Notes: generated by a model not told the origin, from the sequence alone. A DNA stretch of 30,248 nucleotides from Prevotellaceae bacterium UBA1726 (GCA_002316005.1 DCIM01000033.1:1-30248), one strand, 5' to 3'. Shown: positions 6,968 through 15,687, counted from the first letter of the stretch. Made by a program: numbers and translations.

Positions 6968-8218
6968 TTATCGCTTACTGATGGTCTCTGCCACATACTC
7001 GTCAATCGCGTTGATAAAAGTATGACCTACAGGAACATTCTGTCTCTGGCAGAACTCGTCGTAAACAGCTTGCCAAGGCATAGCCTTCTGTTCCTCAAGG
7101 AGAGCAAGGACCTTGTATCCTTCACCGGCCAGTTCGTATTCTGCAATAGTCTTTCGTGGTTCCAACAATGCACGAAGCATACATTTCTGTGCTGCACGAG
7201 AACCAATGACATAAGCACCTATTCTATTAATAGACCCATCAAAGAAATCAAGTCCGTAGTGAACGCGGTCAAGAGCGTCTGCTCGTACTATTTCCGAGAA
7301 CAATTCCTGTGTAGGGTCGTCCATGATTGTCACATGATCAGAATCCCAACGAACAGGACGACTTACATGAAGCATCAGTTCGTTTACGAAAGGAAGAACT
7401 GCACTGACCTTATCGGCAGGACTCTCTGTTGGGTGGTAATGGCCTGTATCAATTGTCAGGAGAGTGCCGTTCTTTGCTGCATAGGCAGTATAGAAATCAT
7501 GTGAACCGACGGTGAAACTCTCCAATCCAATGCCAAAGACCTTTCCTTCAATGGAGTCTTTCATCCATGGTTGCTTTTTTTCAAAAATGCTATCAAGCGA
7601 CTCTTTTAGAAGATTGCGATAAAGAGCATGATTTACACTCATATCCTTACAACCATCATGTATCCAAAGGTTCATTATGCAAGGGTCGTTCTGTGCCTCA
7701 CCCATTGCATTTGCAATCTCGCGACAACGCTTTGTGTGCTCAATCCAAAAGTCGCGAATGCCTTTATCAGGATTAGCCAAAGAAAGGTTTCCTGATTTAG
7801 GATGTGAGAAACTTGTTGAATTGAAGTCGAGTGGTGTCCCGGTTTCCTTTCCCCAGTCAATCCACGATTGGAAATGTTCTACTCCTACTTCATCGCGATC
7901 GACAACCTTTCCTTTGAAGTCGCCATATATCTCATGCAGATTTAAGCGGTGCTTTCCAGGAATAAGCGATTGTGCCATCAAGATATCCTGTCGCAATTCC
8001 TCAATGTTCCTTGCCGCGCCAGGGAAGTCGCCAGTACTTTGGATTCCACCAGAAAGAGCACCTGCCTGAACCTCAAATCCCTTAACATCGTCAGCTTGCC
8101 AGCAATGCAAAGAGAGATGGAAGTCTTCCATCTGTTGTAGAACTTTTTCTGTGTCAACACCAATCTCGGCATATCGTAGCGTTGCAATCTCGTATGCCTT
8201 TGTTACATTTTCAGCCAT
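6968..8218 (-). CDS. rhaA: L-rhamnose isomerase
   Basis: Converts L-rhamnose to L-rhamnulose, the first step of the pathway, in the cytosol; needs two divalent metal ions. The length of 416 residues matches E. coli RhaA (419). Metal and active-site residues are all in place: E233 (GIGLESF), D257 and H260 (TIDTGHYHPTE), H284 (LMLHVSRP), and D292 and D294 (RWDSDHV). They follow the E. coli ligands (E234, D267, H270, H294, D302, D304), with an offset of 10 for most. The start is ATG at 8218. It is the first gene of the rhaA-transporter-rhaD operon, and a -7 box and two palindromes lie upstream. No rhamnulokinase gene (rhaB) or regulator gene is next to it in this window. Confidence 0.98.
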   Translation of the reverse strand: MAENVTKAYEIATLRYAEIGVDTEKVLQQMEDFHLSLHCWQADDVKGFEVQAGALSGGIQSTGDFPGAARNIEELRQDILMAQSLIPGKHRLNLHEIYGDFKGKVVDRDEVGVEHFQSWIDWGKETGTPLDFNSTSFSHPKSGNLSLANPDKGIRDFWIEHTKRCREIANAMGEAQNDPCIMNLWIHDGCKDMSVNHALYRNLLKESLDSIFEKKQPWMKDSIEGKVFGIGLESFTVGSHDFYTAYAAKNGTLLTIDTGHYHPTESPADKVSAVLPFVNELMLHVSRPVRWDSDHVTIMDDPTQELFSEIVRADALDRVHYGLDFFDGSINRIGAYVIGSRAAQKCMLRALLEPRKTIAEYELAGEGYKVLALLEEQKAMPWQAVYDEFCQRQNVPVGHTFINAIDEYVAETISKR

Positions 8219-8274
8219 ATTCTTTGTTTTTTCTGTGTTAGCGTCTTTTCTTTTGAGTATTGAAACTCATATCG

Positions 8275-8282
8275 CAAAGTTA
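8275..8282 (-). promoter_or_regulatory. -7 box of the rhamnose operon promoter
   Basis: The minus strand reads TAACTTTG (8282-8275), matching TAnnTTTG. No TTG lies at the -33 distance, as expected for a promoter that needs an activator. The predicted leader is about 50 nt. Confidence 0.6.
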
Positions 8283-8289
8283 CTAATTT

Positions 8290-8337
8290 GAAATGACATT
8301 TCCTACTTTTTTCTTGGCAATTTTGTCACAATTGACA
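8290..8337. promoter_or_regulatory. Candidate operators of the rhamnose operon
   Basis: Two palindromes precede the rhaA -7 box: GAAATG-A-CATTTC (8290-8302, perfect 6-1-6, inside the -33/-7 spacer) and TGTCA-CAAT-TGACA (8324-8337, centred near -62). TGACATTT also repeats directly at 8294-8301 and 8333-8340. The first is placed like a repressor site, the second like an activator site. The rest of the 384-bp gap (8219-8602) is AT-rich; besides the nhaD promoter and its leader hairpin it holds only a small palindrome, TACAA-C-TTGTA, at 8377-8387. Confidence 0.4.
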
Positions 8338-8521
8338 TTTTTCAATAAAGAAATATCAAAAATCATATAAAAAGGGTACAACTTGTATCTGACAAAATAA
8401 TAGTACGATTTTGTAATGTCCTCTTTGCAATTTAGGATATATGTATCAACGGCTTGTACTTTTTTACTATCAGACCCCCTAATTTCAAACAGCAAGTGTT
8501 ACAAATACCAAAAATTATTGC

Positions 8522-8529
8522 TAATTTTG
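8522..8529 (+). promoter_or_regulatory. -7 box of the nhaD promoter
   Basis: TAATTTTG fits TAnnTTTG and lies 73 bp before the nhaD ATG; no clear -33 TTG is visible. The leader can fold through TCGGG (from 8538) and CCCGA, a hairpin of unknown role. No known riboswitch class is recognised. Confidence 0.5.
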
Positions 8530-8602
8530 CAGAGTAATCGGGAGTTGTTTTTGCTGCCCCCGAGCAATGAAAAGAAGTAGATAATAAAAACAATATTTCA
8601 AA

Positions 8603-9985
8603 ATGAGTGGATTCGCTATTGCCATAGTTGCAGTGTTTATCATTGGCTATGTGTTTATTGCTCTTGAGAGCGTTACAAAAGTGAACAAGGCCGCAATTGC
8701 TTTGCTCATGTGTGTTGTATGTTGGTCACTCTATGCAGTGGGCGGCATTTCTGGTGCTATCCATCCAGGACTCCTTTTCGGTCAGGGTGGTTTCGAAAGT
8801 GCCAGCGAACTTGGTAAGATCATTGAGGAGTATCTCGGTGAGGCAGGAACAACATTGTTCTTCCTTATGGGTGCAATGACAATCGTTGAGATTGTTGACC
8901 AGCACGGTGGTCTTAACTTCGTATCGGATATGATTCAGACTCGCCACAAGCGTAAACTCCTTTGGCGTGTTGCATTCATGACAGCCATTCTTTCTGCAGT
9001 ACTCGACAACCTCACAACATCTATCGTGATGGTAATGATTATGCGTAAGTTGGTGCCAGATGCACAGGATCGTCTATGGTTTGATGTTACCGTAATTATT
9101 GCTGCCAACTCAGGTGGTGCATTCTCTCCAATCGGTGATGTGACAACTATCATGCTTTGGAACGGAAAGCAGATTACAGCCCTTGGCGTTATCTGCCAGA
9201 TTATCCTCCCATCGTTTGTAAGTTTCATTGTTCCGACATTGATTTTCCAAAGGAAACTCGAAGGCGCCTGGGTACTTTCTACCACTAAGGCAGAGCGTGC
9301 GGCAGTTCGTCCAAGTGAGGTAACTCGTCGCCAGCGTACAGTCATCTTCCTTGTTGGTGTAGGTGGTCTCTGCTGTGTTCCTTTGTTCCATCTTGTAACC
9401 GAACTTCCTCCATTCATGGGAATCCTTCTCGTGCTTGGTATTCTGTGGTTCGTTACTGAGGTTATCTATCGTAAGCATGATGAGAACGACCCAATGGCAA
9501 AGCGCGTTTCTTCAGTTCTCGGTAAGGTGGATATGACAACAATCCTCTTCTTCCTTGGTATCTTGATGGCTGTTTCTGCCCTTGGCAAGATCAACGCCCT
9601 CACAACTCTCGGCTCATGGCTTGACGCTTCTACAGCATCACTTGGTCATATGCAGCACTATGTTGTAACTGGTATCATTGGTGTTCTTTCGGCTATCGTT
9701 GATAATGTGCCTCTCGTTGCAGCTTCAATGGGTATGTACCCAATCGCAGAGATTGGCGATATGGCATGCGATGGAATCTTCTGGCAGTTGCTCGCTTACT
9801 GTGCTGGTGTCGGTGGTTCTATGCTTATCATCGGTTCTGCTGCAGGTGTAGTGGTTATGGGTCTCGAGCACATCAGTTTCGGTTGGTACCTTAAGAATGT
9901 TACATGGAAGGCATTCGTAGGCTATCTCGCTGGTATGGTTTGCTATTGGCTCATCCATACATTCCTCTTCCCATTGTTTGCCTAA
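8603..9985 (+). CDS. nhaD: NhaD-type Na+/H+ antiporter
   Basis: An inner-membrane antiporter of the ion-transporter (IT/ArsB-NhaD) superfamily that exports Na+ (or Li+) in exchange for protons. Its 460 residues contain about 12 hydrophobic segments. The two repeats of the fold are visible through paired Asp-Asn motifs: D135-N136 in SAVLDNLTTSIV and D367-N368 in SAIVDNVPLVAAS. NSGGAFSPIGDVTTIMLW (169-186) is another family hallmark. The N-terminus MSGFAIAIVAVFIIGYVFIALE is the first membrane helix rather than a cleaved signal. It has its own promoter, divergent from the rhamnose operon, and is followed after 3 bp by the large exported protein, so the two are surely co-transcribed. Direction and ion choice are taken from the family. 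Confidence 0.94.
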   Translation: MSGFAIAIVAVFIIGYVFIALESVTKVNKAAIALLMCVVCWSLYAVGGISGAIHPGLLFGQGGFESASELGKIIEEYLGEAGTTLFFLMGAMTIVEIVDQHGGLNFVSDMIQTRHKRKLLWRVAFMTAILSAVLDNLTTSIVMVMIMRKLVPDAQDRLWFDVTVIIAANSGGAFSPIGDVTTIMLWNGKQITALGVICQIILPSFVSFIVPTLIFQRKLEGAWVLSTTKAERAAVRPSEVTRRQRTVIFLVGVGGLCCVPLFHLVTELPPFMGILLVLGILWFVTEVIYRKHDENDPMAKRVSSVLGKVDMTTILFFLGILMAVSALGKINALTTLGSWLDASTASLGHMQHYVVTGIIGVLSAIVDNVPLVAASMGMYPIAEIGDMACDGIFWQLLAYCAGVGGSMLIIGSAAGVVVMGLEHISFGWYLKNVTWKAFVGYLAGMVCYWLIHTFLFPLFA

Positions 9986-9988
9986 TCA

Positions 9989-12553
9989 ATGCGATTTCTA
10001 ACGATATTATTCGGTCTGTTCCTGACGGTTTCTTTGTCGGGACAGACCGTTTTTGATTCCTATCTCGAGAATGCCAAAACCTTTGCTGAGGCGTTTCCGA
10101 GAGAGAATGTACACCTTCATTTCGACAACACAAGTTACTATCAAGGCGATACTATTTGGTTTAAGGCTTATGCCGTGACCGAAGACGACAATAGATTTTC
10201 GCGTATCTCAAAACCTCTTTATGTGGAACTTGTCGACCAGATGGGCAACATCATGGAACGACAAATAGTGAAGTTGATTGATGGCCAGGGTGAGGGACAA
10301 ATTTCGCTCGCTAATGCTTACTTTACAGGATATTATGAGGTTCGTGCCTATACAAAATGGATGCTGGCGTTCAGCGATGATGCCTATTTCACACGCACAT
10401 TGCCTGTATATCGTAAGACTGTTGGCACCATGAATGCAAGCCGACAGATTGCGGAATACAGAATGGACGAAAGCATGAAGCAACGCCCAAAGCAGAAACT
10501 CGATGTGCTGAATGTCAATTTCTATCCAGAGAGTGGTACACTAATCAAGGGTGTACCGACTGCTATTGGATTAGAGACTCTTAGTCGTGATTCCGGTTGG
10601 GTAAATCTAAGTGGAATTCTTGTTTGTAGTGACGGTAAACCTTTGATGCCGGTTTCTACAATCCATGATGGCATGGGTACTTTCATCTACACTCCGGGTG
10701 ACTCGCCAGCAACTGTGCAGTTTGAGTTCAAGGGCAAGAAACGCTCATTTAAATTGCCAAAAGCTGAAGCTAACGGTTACAACATTCGTGTTAACAGCCG
10801 TGAGGATTTGTTTGATGTGACCATTTCCCGTTCAGTTACAACCCCGGTTACGCCACTTGCATTGTTCATTTTTGCCCAAGGAACACCATGCAACTATGTA
10901 CCAGTTGACCTTTCAGATGCTACCACTAAGCGTTTCAAGATAATGACAGCCGACATTCCGAATGGAGTGGTGCGACTTGCCCTTGTCAATGAACAAGGAG
11001 GAACCATAGCCGACCGATTCTGCTTTGTCTATCCAAAGGATACTCTCTCGCTGAAGGCCGAAACAAATCAGGCTGTCTATGCTCAGTTTAGTAAGATTGA
11101 CTGTAAGGTTCGGGTGACAGATAATAACGGAAAACCCGTAGTAGGTGCTCCTGTTTCTGTTGCTTTGCGCGATGCTATTGAGAGCGATTATATGGAGGAT
11201 GAGGCTAACATCATGACCGATTTGCTACTCACTTCGGAGTTGAAGGGCTATATCAACCGTCCAGATTTCTATTTCGCTCAGCGTACTTCGGCCCGCAGAA
11301 AGATGCTCGATAATATGCTCGTCATTCGTGGCTGGCGCAAATACAACATTGAGGAGGCCTTTGGAGTGAAGGAATTCAAACCAAAGTATATGCCAGAGTC
11401 TCAACTTACGCTCTATGGTCATGTGAAATCATACTTCCAGGGAAATGCCGATCTTGGTGTGACAATCCTTGCTGCCAACGACACCACTCAGGTGGCAGGT
11501 GCGACAATAACTGATGCAGAAGGTCGATTCTCTGTTCCGCTCGATGATTTTGAAGGTCGTATGGATGCTCTTTTCCAGACTAAAAAGGCAGGAAAGAAGT
11601 ATAACCGTGCATCTGTAATCAGTCTTGAACGACTCTTTGAACCTTCAACACGTACTCTCGACTTCGCAGAGACAAATCCACAGTGGGATGCTCCGACTGA
11701 TACAACTCGCATCAGTCAACTTATTGCTGAGGTTGATCCATATAGCACTGTGGACGATGCCGACATCGTACTTGATGAACTCGTGGTGAAGGCGAAGAAT
11801 AAAAACAAGAATATGCTCAAGGATACAGAGAAGTTTGAGCGTTCGATTCTTGGTTATTACAACATTCGTCAGATTATTGACAATATGCGTGATGAGGGCA
11901 AAATCATCAATGGCGATATTGGTAACATAATGCACGAAATCAATCCAAACATCAATTTCCGCGGTACTCACTACAAGGTTGATTCCATTGTCTATTGTGT
12001 GGGCGGAAAGAATATGAGTCGTGAGTTCCTTGATGGATATATCGATGATATTGAGACAGCAATGCTCTACTATGATCGCTCAGGCACAAAGGCTCTCCAG
12101 TTTGGCGAGAATTTCCAGGCCAAGGAGGCAACGGTTGAGGATTACTGGACACACCAGACAACAGATACAACGGATGTCGCGAAGGTTCGTGAATTGTATG
12201 CCCGTCTTGATTTCACTATGGACGAACGATTCAACCCAAACCGCAGTTATCTCGGCACTCGTGGTCTCCGTAAAACTTACATTCAGGGTTACAACAAACC
12301 GGTGGAGTTCTATTCCCCTCAATATCCCGAAGGAGCATTTGATGCCTTTGACGATCATCGCCGTACCCTCTACTGGAATCCTACGATGACAACCGATGAG
12401 AATGGCGAAATCCGTATTGATTGCTATAATTCTTCCAACCCTACATACCTGAGCATTTCGGCAGAAACGCTCGTTGATGGAAAGCCCGCAGCCTTGAATG
12501 ACAATTCCATTGCCGCCAGTCGTGGTTCAAACGAACTATCTGTGCCGCAATAA
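9989..12553 (+). CDS. Large exported MG2/plug-like surface protein of unknown function
   Basis: An 854-residue protein with an N-terminal signal peptide (MRFLTILFGLFLTVSLSGQ, 1-19). Residues about 37-61 (FPRENVHLHFDNTSYYQGDTIWFKAY) are typical of Bacteroidetes proteins with macroglobulin (MG2-like) beta-sandwich domains, which continue to about residue 360. Around 471-515, LTLYGHVKSYFQGNADLGVTILAAN resembles a carboxypeptidase-regulatory-like beta domain. From about 595, DELVVKAKNKNK is followed by a stretch resembling the plug domain of TonB-dependent receptors, but no transmembrane beta-barrel follows; the end is again beta-rich. It is likely periplasmic or outer-membrane associated. It begins 3 bp after nhaD, so it is translationally linked to the antiporter. 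Its biochemical role is not known to me. A two-way terminator follows 44 bp downstream. Confidence 0.8.
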   Translation: MRFLTILFGLFLTVSLSGQTVFDSYLENAKTFAEAFPRENVHLHFDNTSYYQGDTIWFKAYAVTEDDNRFSRISKPLYVELVDQMGNIMERQIVKLIDGQGEGQISLANAYFTGYYEVRAYTKWMLAFSDDAYFTRTLPVYRKTVGTMNASRQIAEYRMDESMKQRPKQKLDVLNVNFYPESGTLIKGVPTAIGLETLSRDSGWVNLSGILVCSDGKPLMPVSTIHDGMGTFIYTPGDSPATVQFEFKGKKRSFKLPKAEANGYNIRVNSREDLFDVTISRSVTTPVTPLALFIFAQGTPCNYVPVDLSDATTKRFKIMTADIPNGVVRLALVNEQGGTIADRFCFVYPKDTLSLKAETNQAVYAQFSKIDCKVRVTDNNGKPVVGAPVSVALRDAIESDYMEDEANIMTDLLLTSELKGYINRPDFYFAQRTSARRKMLDNMLVIRGWRKYNIEEAFGVKEFKPKYMPESQLTLYGHVKSYFQGNADLGVTILAANDTTQVAGATITDAEGRFSVPLDDFEGRMDALFQTKKAGKKYNRASVISLERLFEPSTRTLDFAETNPQWDAPTDTTRISQLIAEVDPYSTVDDADIVLDELVVKAKNKNKNMLKDTEKFERSILGYYNIRQIIDNMRDEGKIINGDIGNIMHEINPNINFRGTHYKVDSIVYCVGGKNMSREFLDGYIDDIETAMLYYDRSGTKALQFGENFQAKEATVEDYWTHQTTDTTDVAKVRELYARLDFTMDERFNPNRSYLGTRGLRKTYIQGYNKPVEFYSPQYPEGAFDAFDDHRRTLYWNPTMTTDENGEIRIDCYNSSNPTYLSISAETLVDGKPAALNDNSIAASRGSNELSVPQ

Positions 12554-12597
12554 AAACCCTCGAAAAAGGAATCAATTCTAAATAGAAAAAACAGTAA

Positions 12598-12628
12598 GGG
12601 CGTAATGATTTTCTCATCACGCCCTTTT
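12598..12628. terminator. Bidirectional terminator between convergent genes
   Basis: GGGCGTAATGA (12598-12608) pairs with TCATCACGCCC (12614-12624) at 10 of 11 positions, followed by TTTT on the plus side and preceded by an A-run (AAAAAACAGTAA) that gives a T-run for minus-strand transcripts. It can end both the nhaD operon and the GH2 operon. Confidence 0.8.
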
Positions 12629-12635
12629 CATGTGG

Positions 12636-12740
12636 TCATTTCACTGAAATAACACCATCATTCCACTGAAATGAAGTGCTCATTCCATTGAAATGACCTC
12701 CTCATTCCACTGAAATGACAAGACCAAACAACTGAAATGA
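12636..12740. repeat. Tandem array of five 17-bp palindromes with a 22-bp period
   Basis: Units start at 12636, 12658, 12680, 12702 and 12724, exactly 22 bp apart. The core is TCATTYCAYTGAAATGA, an 8-1-8 palindrome, and the four 5-bp spacers between units (CACCA, AGTGC, CCTCC, CAAGA) are unrelated to each other. Unit 5 keeps only its right half. In units 1-4 every arm mismatch is C opposite A on the plus strand, which becomes a G-U pair in minus-strand RNA. The array lies in the 3' region of the GH2 gene, before the shared terminator. Function unknown. Confidence 0.88.
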
Positions 12741-12769
12741 TTTTTTGTCCGTATTTTGGGGCATTTCCT

Positions 12770-15664
12770 TTAGTGGGCATTCTGCGACATAGGCCCATCA
12801 AGGAGAAGATTGTGCTCGCGCTTTTTGCGTGCCTCTTCTGTTGCTTTAGGGTCGGCTTTTATCCCCATAACGCCGAGCAATGATTGCCAGAACTCAGATG
12901 CTCTGCCATTCCAGATATTGTAGTCAAGAGTTGTGATGACAAGTGTTGCAGTTGGCAATTCTCTGGTGATGAGGCAAGTACCAGCCTCTTTCTGCATGTG
13001 CTCATAGAGAATTACCTGCGAGCATTTGTGCTCCTCGCCTTGCCAGTTGAATAGTGTCCAGTCTGTTTGTCCTGCAGTGAGAACAATGGTTGAATTGTCA
13101 ACAAGTGGACCTTCCATTCCGTGTTTGATGATATTCTTGTCGCCATCCATATCGCAGAAGTATAGATCTGGCAAATCGAAATAACGTCCCCAAGTTGAAG
13201 TGGAGTCGTTTTCAAGTTGCTTTGCTTTGCGGTTGGTAGTATTTATCGTCTCTGGCAACCACTCCTTCAAATCGTTACTGATTTCCCCATCTGCAGCGAA
13301 AACAAAGATCATTGGTTTCGCTGTACGCTTAGCCTTCTTTGTGAGTATTTTCTCAAGGTCGCCTTTTGTGCATGTTGCAGCATCAATAATAAACAAAGAT
13401 GACTTGCGAATATCATTGTCACAAACAATTCCTGCTTTCTCGGTGAACGAGCGAAGACTGTCAGTTGCACTCTCTGCAACGAATGCAGTATTATAAATAG
13501 GTGCAGCGAGTTCTGGCTTCTTTGGTCGCTGAATGTCGCGATAAGGTTCCCATGTATCACCTGCAAGTGCCGCCTTCATGGCATGGAACATAGGAAGTGG
13601 TTTGTAGAGAGGCAACTCTGGGTCGAGGCCTGGATTGAATGTTGTGACATAAGGCGGGATTCTTTCAAACTGATACCCCGGTTTTCCCTCCTCGTATGGC
13701 TTGCCAGGGAAGATTCCGTCCTCTATATTTGGCAAACGCGTGTAGTCATTATAACCAAGATTCAGTTGCTCAAGACCAAACCAGCACAGTTCCGAAGGAG
13801 AGAAATAAGCCACATAAGGTAATGCCATCTCCTTCACATTCTGGTAGATATCCACCGCCAAAGCCTCGTTGTGACCATAATAAGACCGATATGCCTCATC
13901 ACCCGAGAAAGGATATAACTGCCAAGGTTGACCATAATAAGTTGCTCCGTTCTCGCCAATGACAATCGGTTTGTTGATGCCCTTAGGCAGTTGCTCAAGA
14001 TGCAATCCATGGGCGAAATGCTTACTCCAAACAGGCATCATTCCCTCAACATCCTCATCTCCATCGAATGTGATGAATTCGCGAGTAGTGTCATAGAGTT
14101 TTATTGTCTCGCTCAGTTCAAAGAGTCGTTTGTTCCATGCTGTGAACAAAGAGTCTTTTTGTGGCTGATAGAGAGAAATAGCATGAGTTTCGTTGCCCGC
14201 ACTCCAACCAATTACGGAAGGGTGGTTACGGTCGCGTAGTACCAATTTGTGTAAGTGCTCGGTATAACGTTCCCAAGTGATGTCCTCGTCAAATTGTTGG
14301 CGCACATTACTTCCGAAAACTCCATCTTCATCGAGCACCATCAATCCCATTTCGTCAGCAAGATCGTAGTAGCAACGAGGCCATGGCTGAGCATGAAAAC
14401 GCACACTGTTGCCACCAACATCTTTAATCATTTGCATCCATGCGTAGGCAAAACGACGCGAGCAGATGAAGGCACTAAACGGATGCTGAATATCGCCGAT
14501 ACATTGTATCCGCTTGCCATTTAGTTTGAAGTATTGACCGTCTATCGTCAGTTCACGCCAACCGAAACGGGTGCTTTTTATGTCAATGCTGTTCTTCCCT
14601 TTGTTGACGCTTATTAGCAAAGAGTAGAGGTTTGGTGAGTCAGGACTCCAGAATTCCAGTTCGCCATTAACCTGAGAGTGGATGTCTATGGTTTTTGTCT
14701 CGCCCGGAGCAAGAGTCAAGCGAATGGTCTCAATATTCATCACACTTTCACCAAGGCGACTTGCTGGTTCGGCAGCGGATATAACATCCTTGCCGGCCAT
14801 GTTTATCCATTTGCGTATATCACCTCCAATGGAAAGTTTCTGCTTCTTTGTTGTTTTGTTGATAAGAGTGACACTCGTCTTGAGTTCACCTTCTGATACT
14901 AATGGTTGAACGAAGACATCGCTAATGGAAATCTCTGGTAGGGCAAAGAGAAACACATCCTGCCAGATGCCAAGAAGATTGTCGGTGTTTGAGCCTGTGG
15001 CGTATGTGGCACTGAGATAGGGCCTGTTGTTTCGTTTGTCGAACAACTTCTGATGGCGCAACCCAATAAGAATCTCATTATCAGCATTGGTCGTAACCAT
15101 TCCTGTGATGTCAATCTCAAATGGAAGGAAATTCTCGAAGTTATGGCCAACTTTTTTGCCGTTTACAATCACCTCGCAATCACCAGCAACTGCTTCAAAA
15201 TGCAATATTATCCTGTGTCCCTCCCATGAATGAGGAACAGAAAAACGCTTTCTCAACCATGCCATTCGAGCGTGAGCCCAATGGTCTGGATAACTTGGAA
15301 AATAAATACTTGATGGGCGATAAGGGAATTCTGTTCCTTCGCCAGTATTTAATCCATTGCCCCATGAGTTTACATTGATGGCAGAAGGAACCTTCAACTT
15401 TGTTGCGTCCCAACCATTGCTCTTTGGCATTGGCAGTTCGGGAGCAATACCTGTGTCGGCTTTCCATTCCTGCGGAATTGGCATACATTGAACTTCCCAG
15501 TAACCATTGAGGCACAGCTCATCACGAAGAGGTTTTTCCTCTTCAGCAATAAGACCCAAAGCAGGGGCAAGATCGCGATTGAATATTGTTTTCTGTGGTT
15601 TGTCGTTATTCTCGGCTTTTGCTTGAAGCGAAATAATGCATAGTAATAATAGAATGTATTTCAT
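12770..15664 (-). CDS. Secreted glycoside hydrolase family 2 enzyme
   Basis: A 964-residue exported glycosidase with a signal peptide MKYILLLLCIISLQAKAE (1-18). A jelly-roll sugar-binding domain (about 40-240, with WLRKRFSVP and CEVIVNGKKVGHN) is followed by an Ig-like domain (about 240-370) and a TIM barrel from about 375. The acid/base is E492 in WSAGNETH and the likely nucleophile is E571 in VIGENGATYY; the 79-residue spacing fits family GH2. The C-terminal 250 residues form another domain with an alpha/beta look (SLFIIDAATC, PMIFVFAADGE). GH2 covers beta-galactosidase, glucuronidase and mannosidase; the substrate is not clear. The start was set at ATG 15664 because the only in-frame upstream start is a TTG inside a hairpin. 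The gene lies last after the RlpA-like and EEP genes. Confidence 0.86.
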   Translation of the reverse strand: MKYILLLLCIISLQAKAENNDKPQKTIFNRDLAPALGLIAEEEKPLRDELCLNGYWEVQCMPIPQEWKADTGIAPELPMPKSNGWDATKLKVPSAINVNSWGNGLNTGEGTEFPYRPSSIYFPSYPDHWAHARMAWLRKRFSVPHSWEGHRIILHFEAVAGDCEVIVNGKKVGHNFENFLPFEIDITGMVTTNADNEILIGLRHQKLFDKRNNRPYLSATYATGSNTDNLLGIWQDVFLFALPEISISDVFVQPLVSEGELKTSVTLINKTTKKQKLSIGGDIRKWINMAGKDVISAAEPASRLGESVMNIETIRLTLAPGETKTIDIHSQVNGELEFWSPDSPNLYSLLISVNKGKNSIDIKSTRFGWRELTIDGQYFKLNGKRIQCIGDIQHPFSAFICSRRFAYAWMQMIKDVGGNSVRFHAQPWPRCYYDLADEMGLMVLDEDGVFGSNVRQQFDEDITWERYTEHLHKLVLRDRNHPSVIGWSAGNETHAISLYQPQKDSLFTAWNKRLFELSETIKLYDTTREFITFDGDEDVEGMMPVWSKHFAHGLHLEQLPKGINKPIVIGENGATYYGQPWQLYPFSGDEAYRSYYGHNEALAVDIYQNVKEMALPYVAYFSPSELCWFGLEQLNLGYNDYTRLPNIEDGIFPGKPYEEGKPGYQFERIPPYVTTFNPGLDPELPLYKPLPMFHAMKAALAGDTWEPYRDIQRPKKPELAAPIYNTAFVAESATDSLRSFTEKAGIVCDNDIRKSSLFIIDAATCTKGDLEKILTKKAKRTAKPMIFVFAADGEISNDLKEWLPETINTTNRKAKQLENDSTSTWGRYFDLPDLYFCDMDGDKNIIKHGMEGPLVDNSTIVLTAGQTDWTLFNWQGEEHKCSQVILYEHMQKEAGTCLITRELPTATLVITTLDYNIWNGRASEFWQSLLGVMGIKADPKATEEARKKREHNLLLDGPMSQNAH

Positions 15665-15687
15665 AAAAAAGTCCCCCAAACGGGGGA
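15665..15687 (-). terminator. Terminator-like hairpin touching the GH2 start codon
   Basis: On the minus strand TCCCCC-GTTT-GGGGGA (15687-15672) forms a 6-bp GC-rich stem, followed by C and TTTTTT (15670-15665), then directly the ATG of the GH2 gene. Stem plus T-run look like an intrinsic terminator or attenuator between the EEP gene and GH2. Confidence 0.6.

Noticed and set aside
6890..7504. A 204-codon open frame on the plus strand
   Set aside because: It lies opposite rhaA and the transporter start; its composition (Cys- and Leu-rich, no motif) is that of a shadow.
8283..8495. A 70-codon minus-strand frame in the rhaA-nhaD gap
   Set aside because: It covers the rhamnose promoter and its palindromes, is very AT-rich with Lys/Asn/Tyr composition, and has no family match that I can see.
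8530..8602. Riboswitch before nhaD
   Set aside because: The leader is short and has one plain hairpin; it matches no sodium-sensing or other riboswitch class I know.
12636..12740. CRISPR array
   Set aside because: The repeats are only 17 bp, the spacers only 5 bp, and no cas genes are present; the structure fits phased palindromes instead.
15665..15679. Upstream TTG start for the GH2 gene
   Set aside because: The codon lies inside the loop and stem of a hairpin and would add MGDFF ahead of a good signal peptide that starts at the ATG at 15664.
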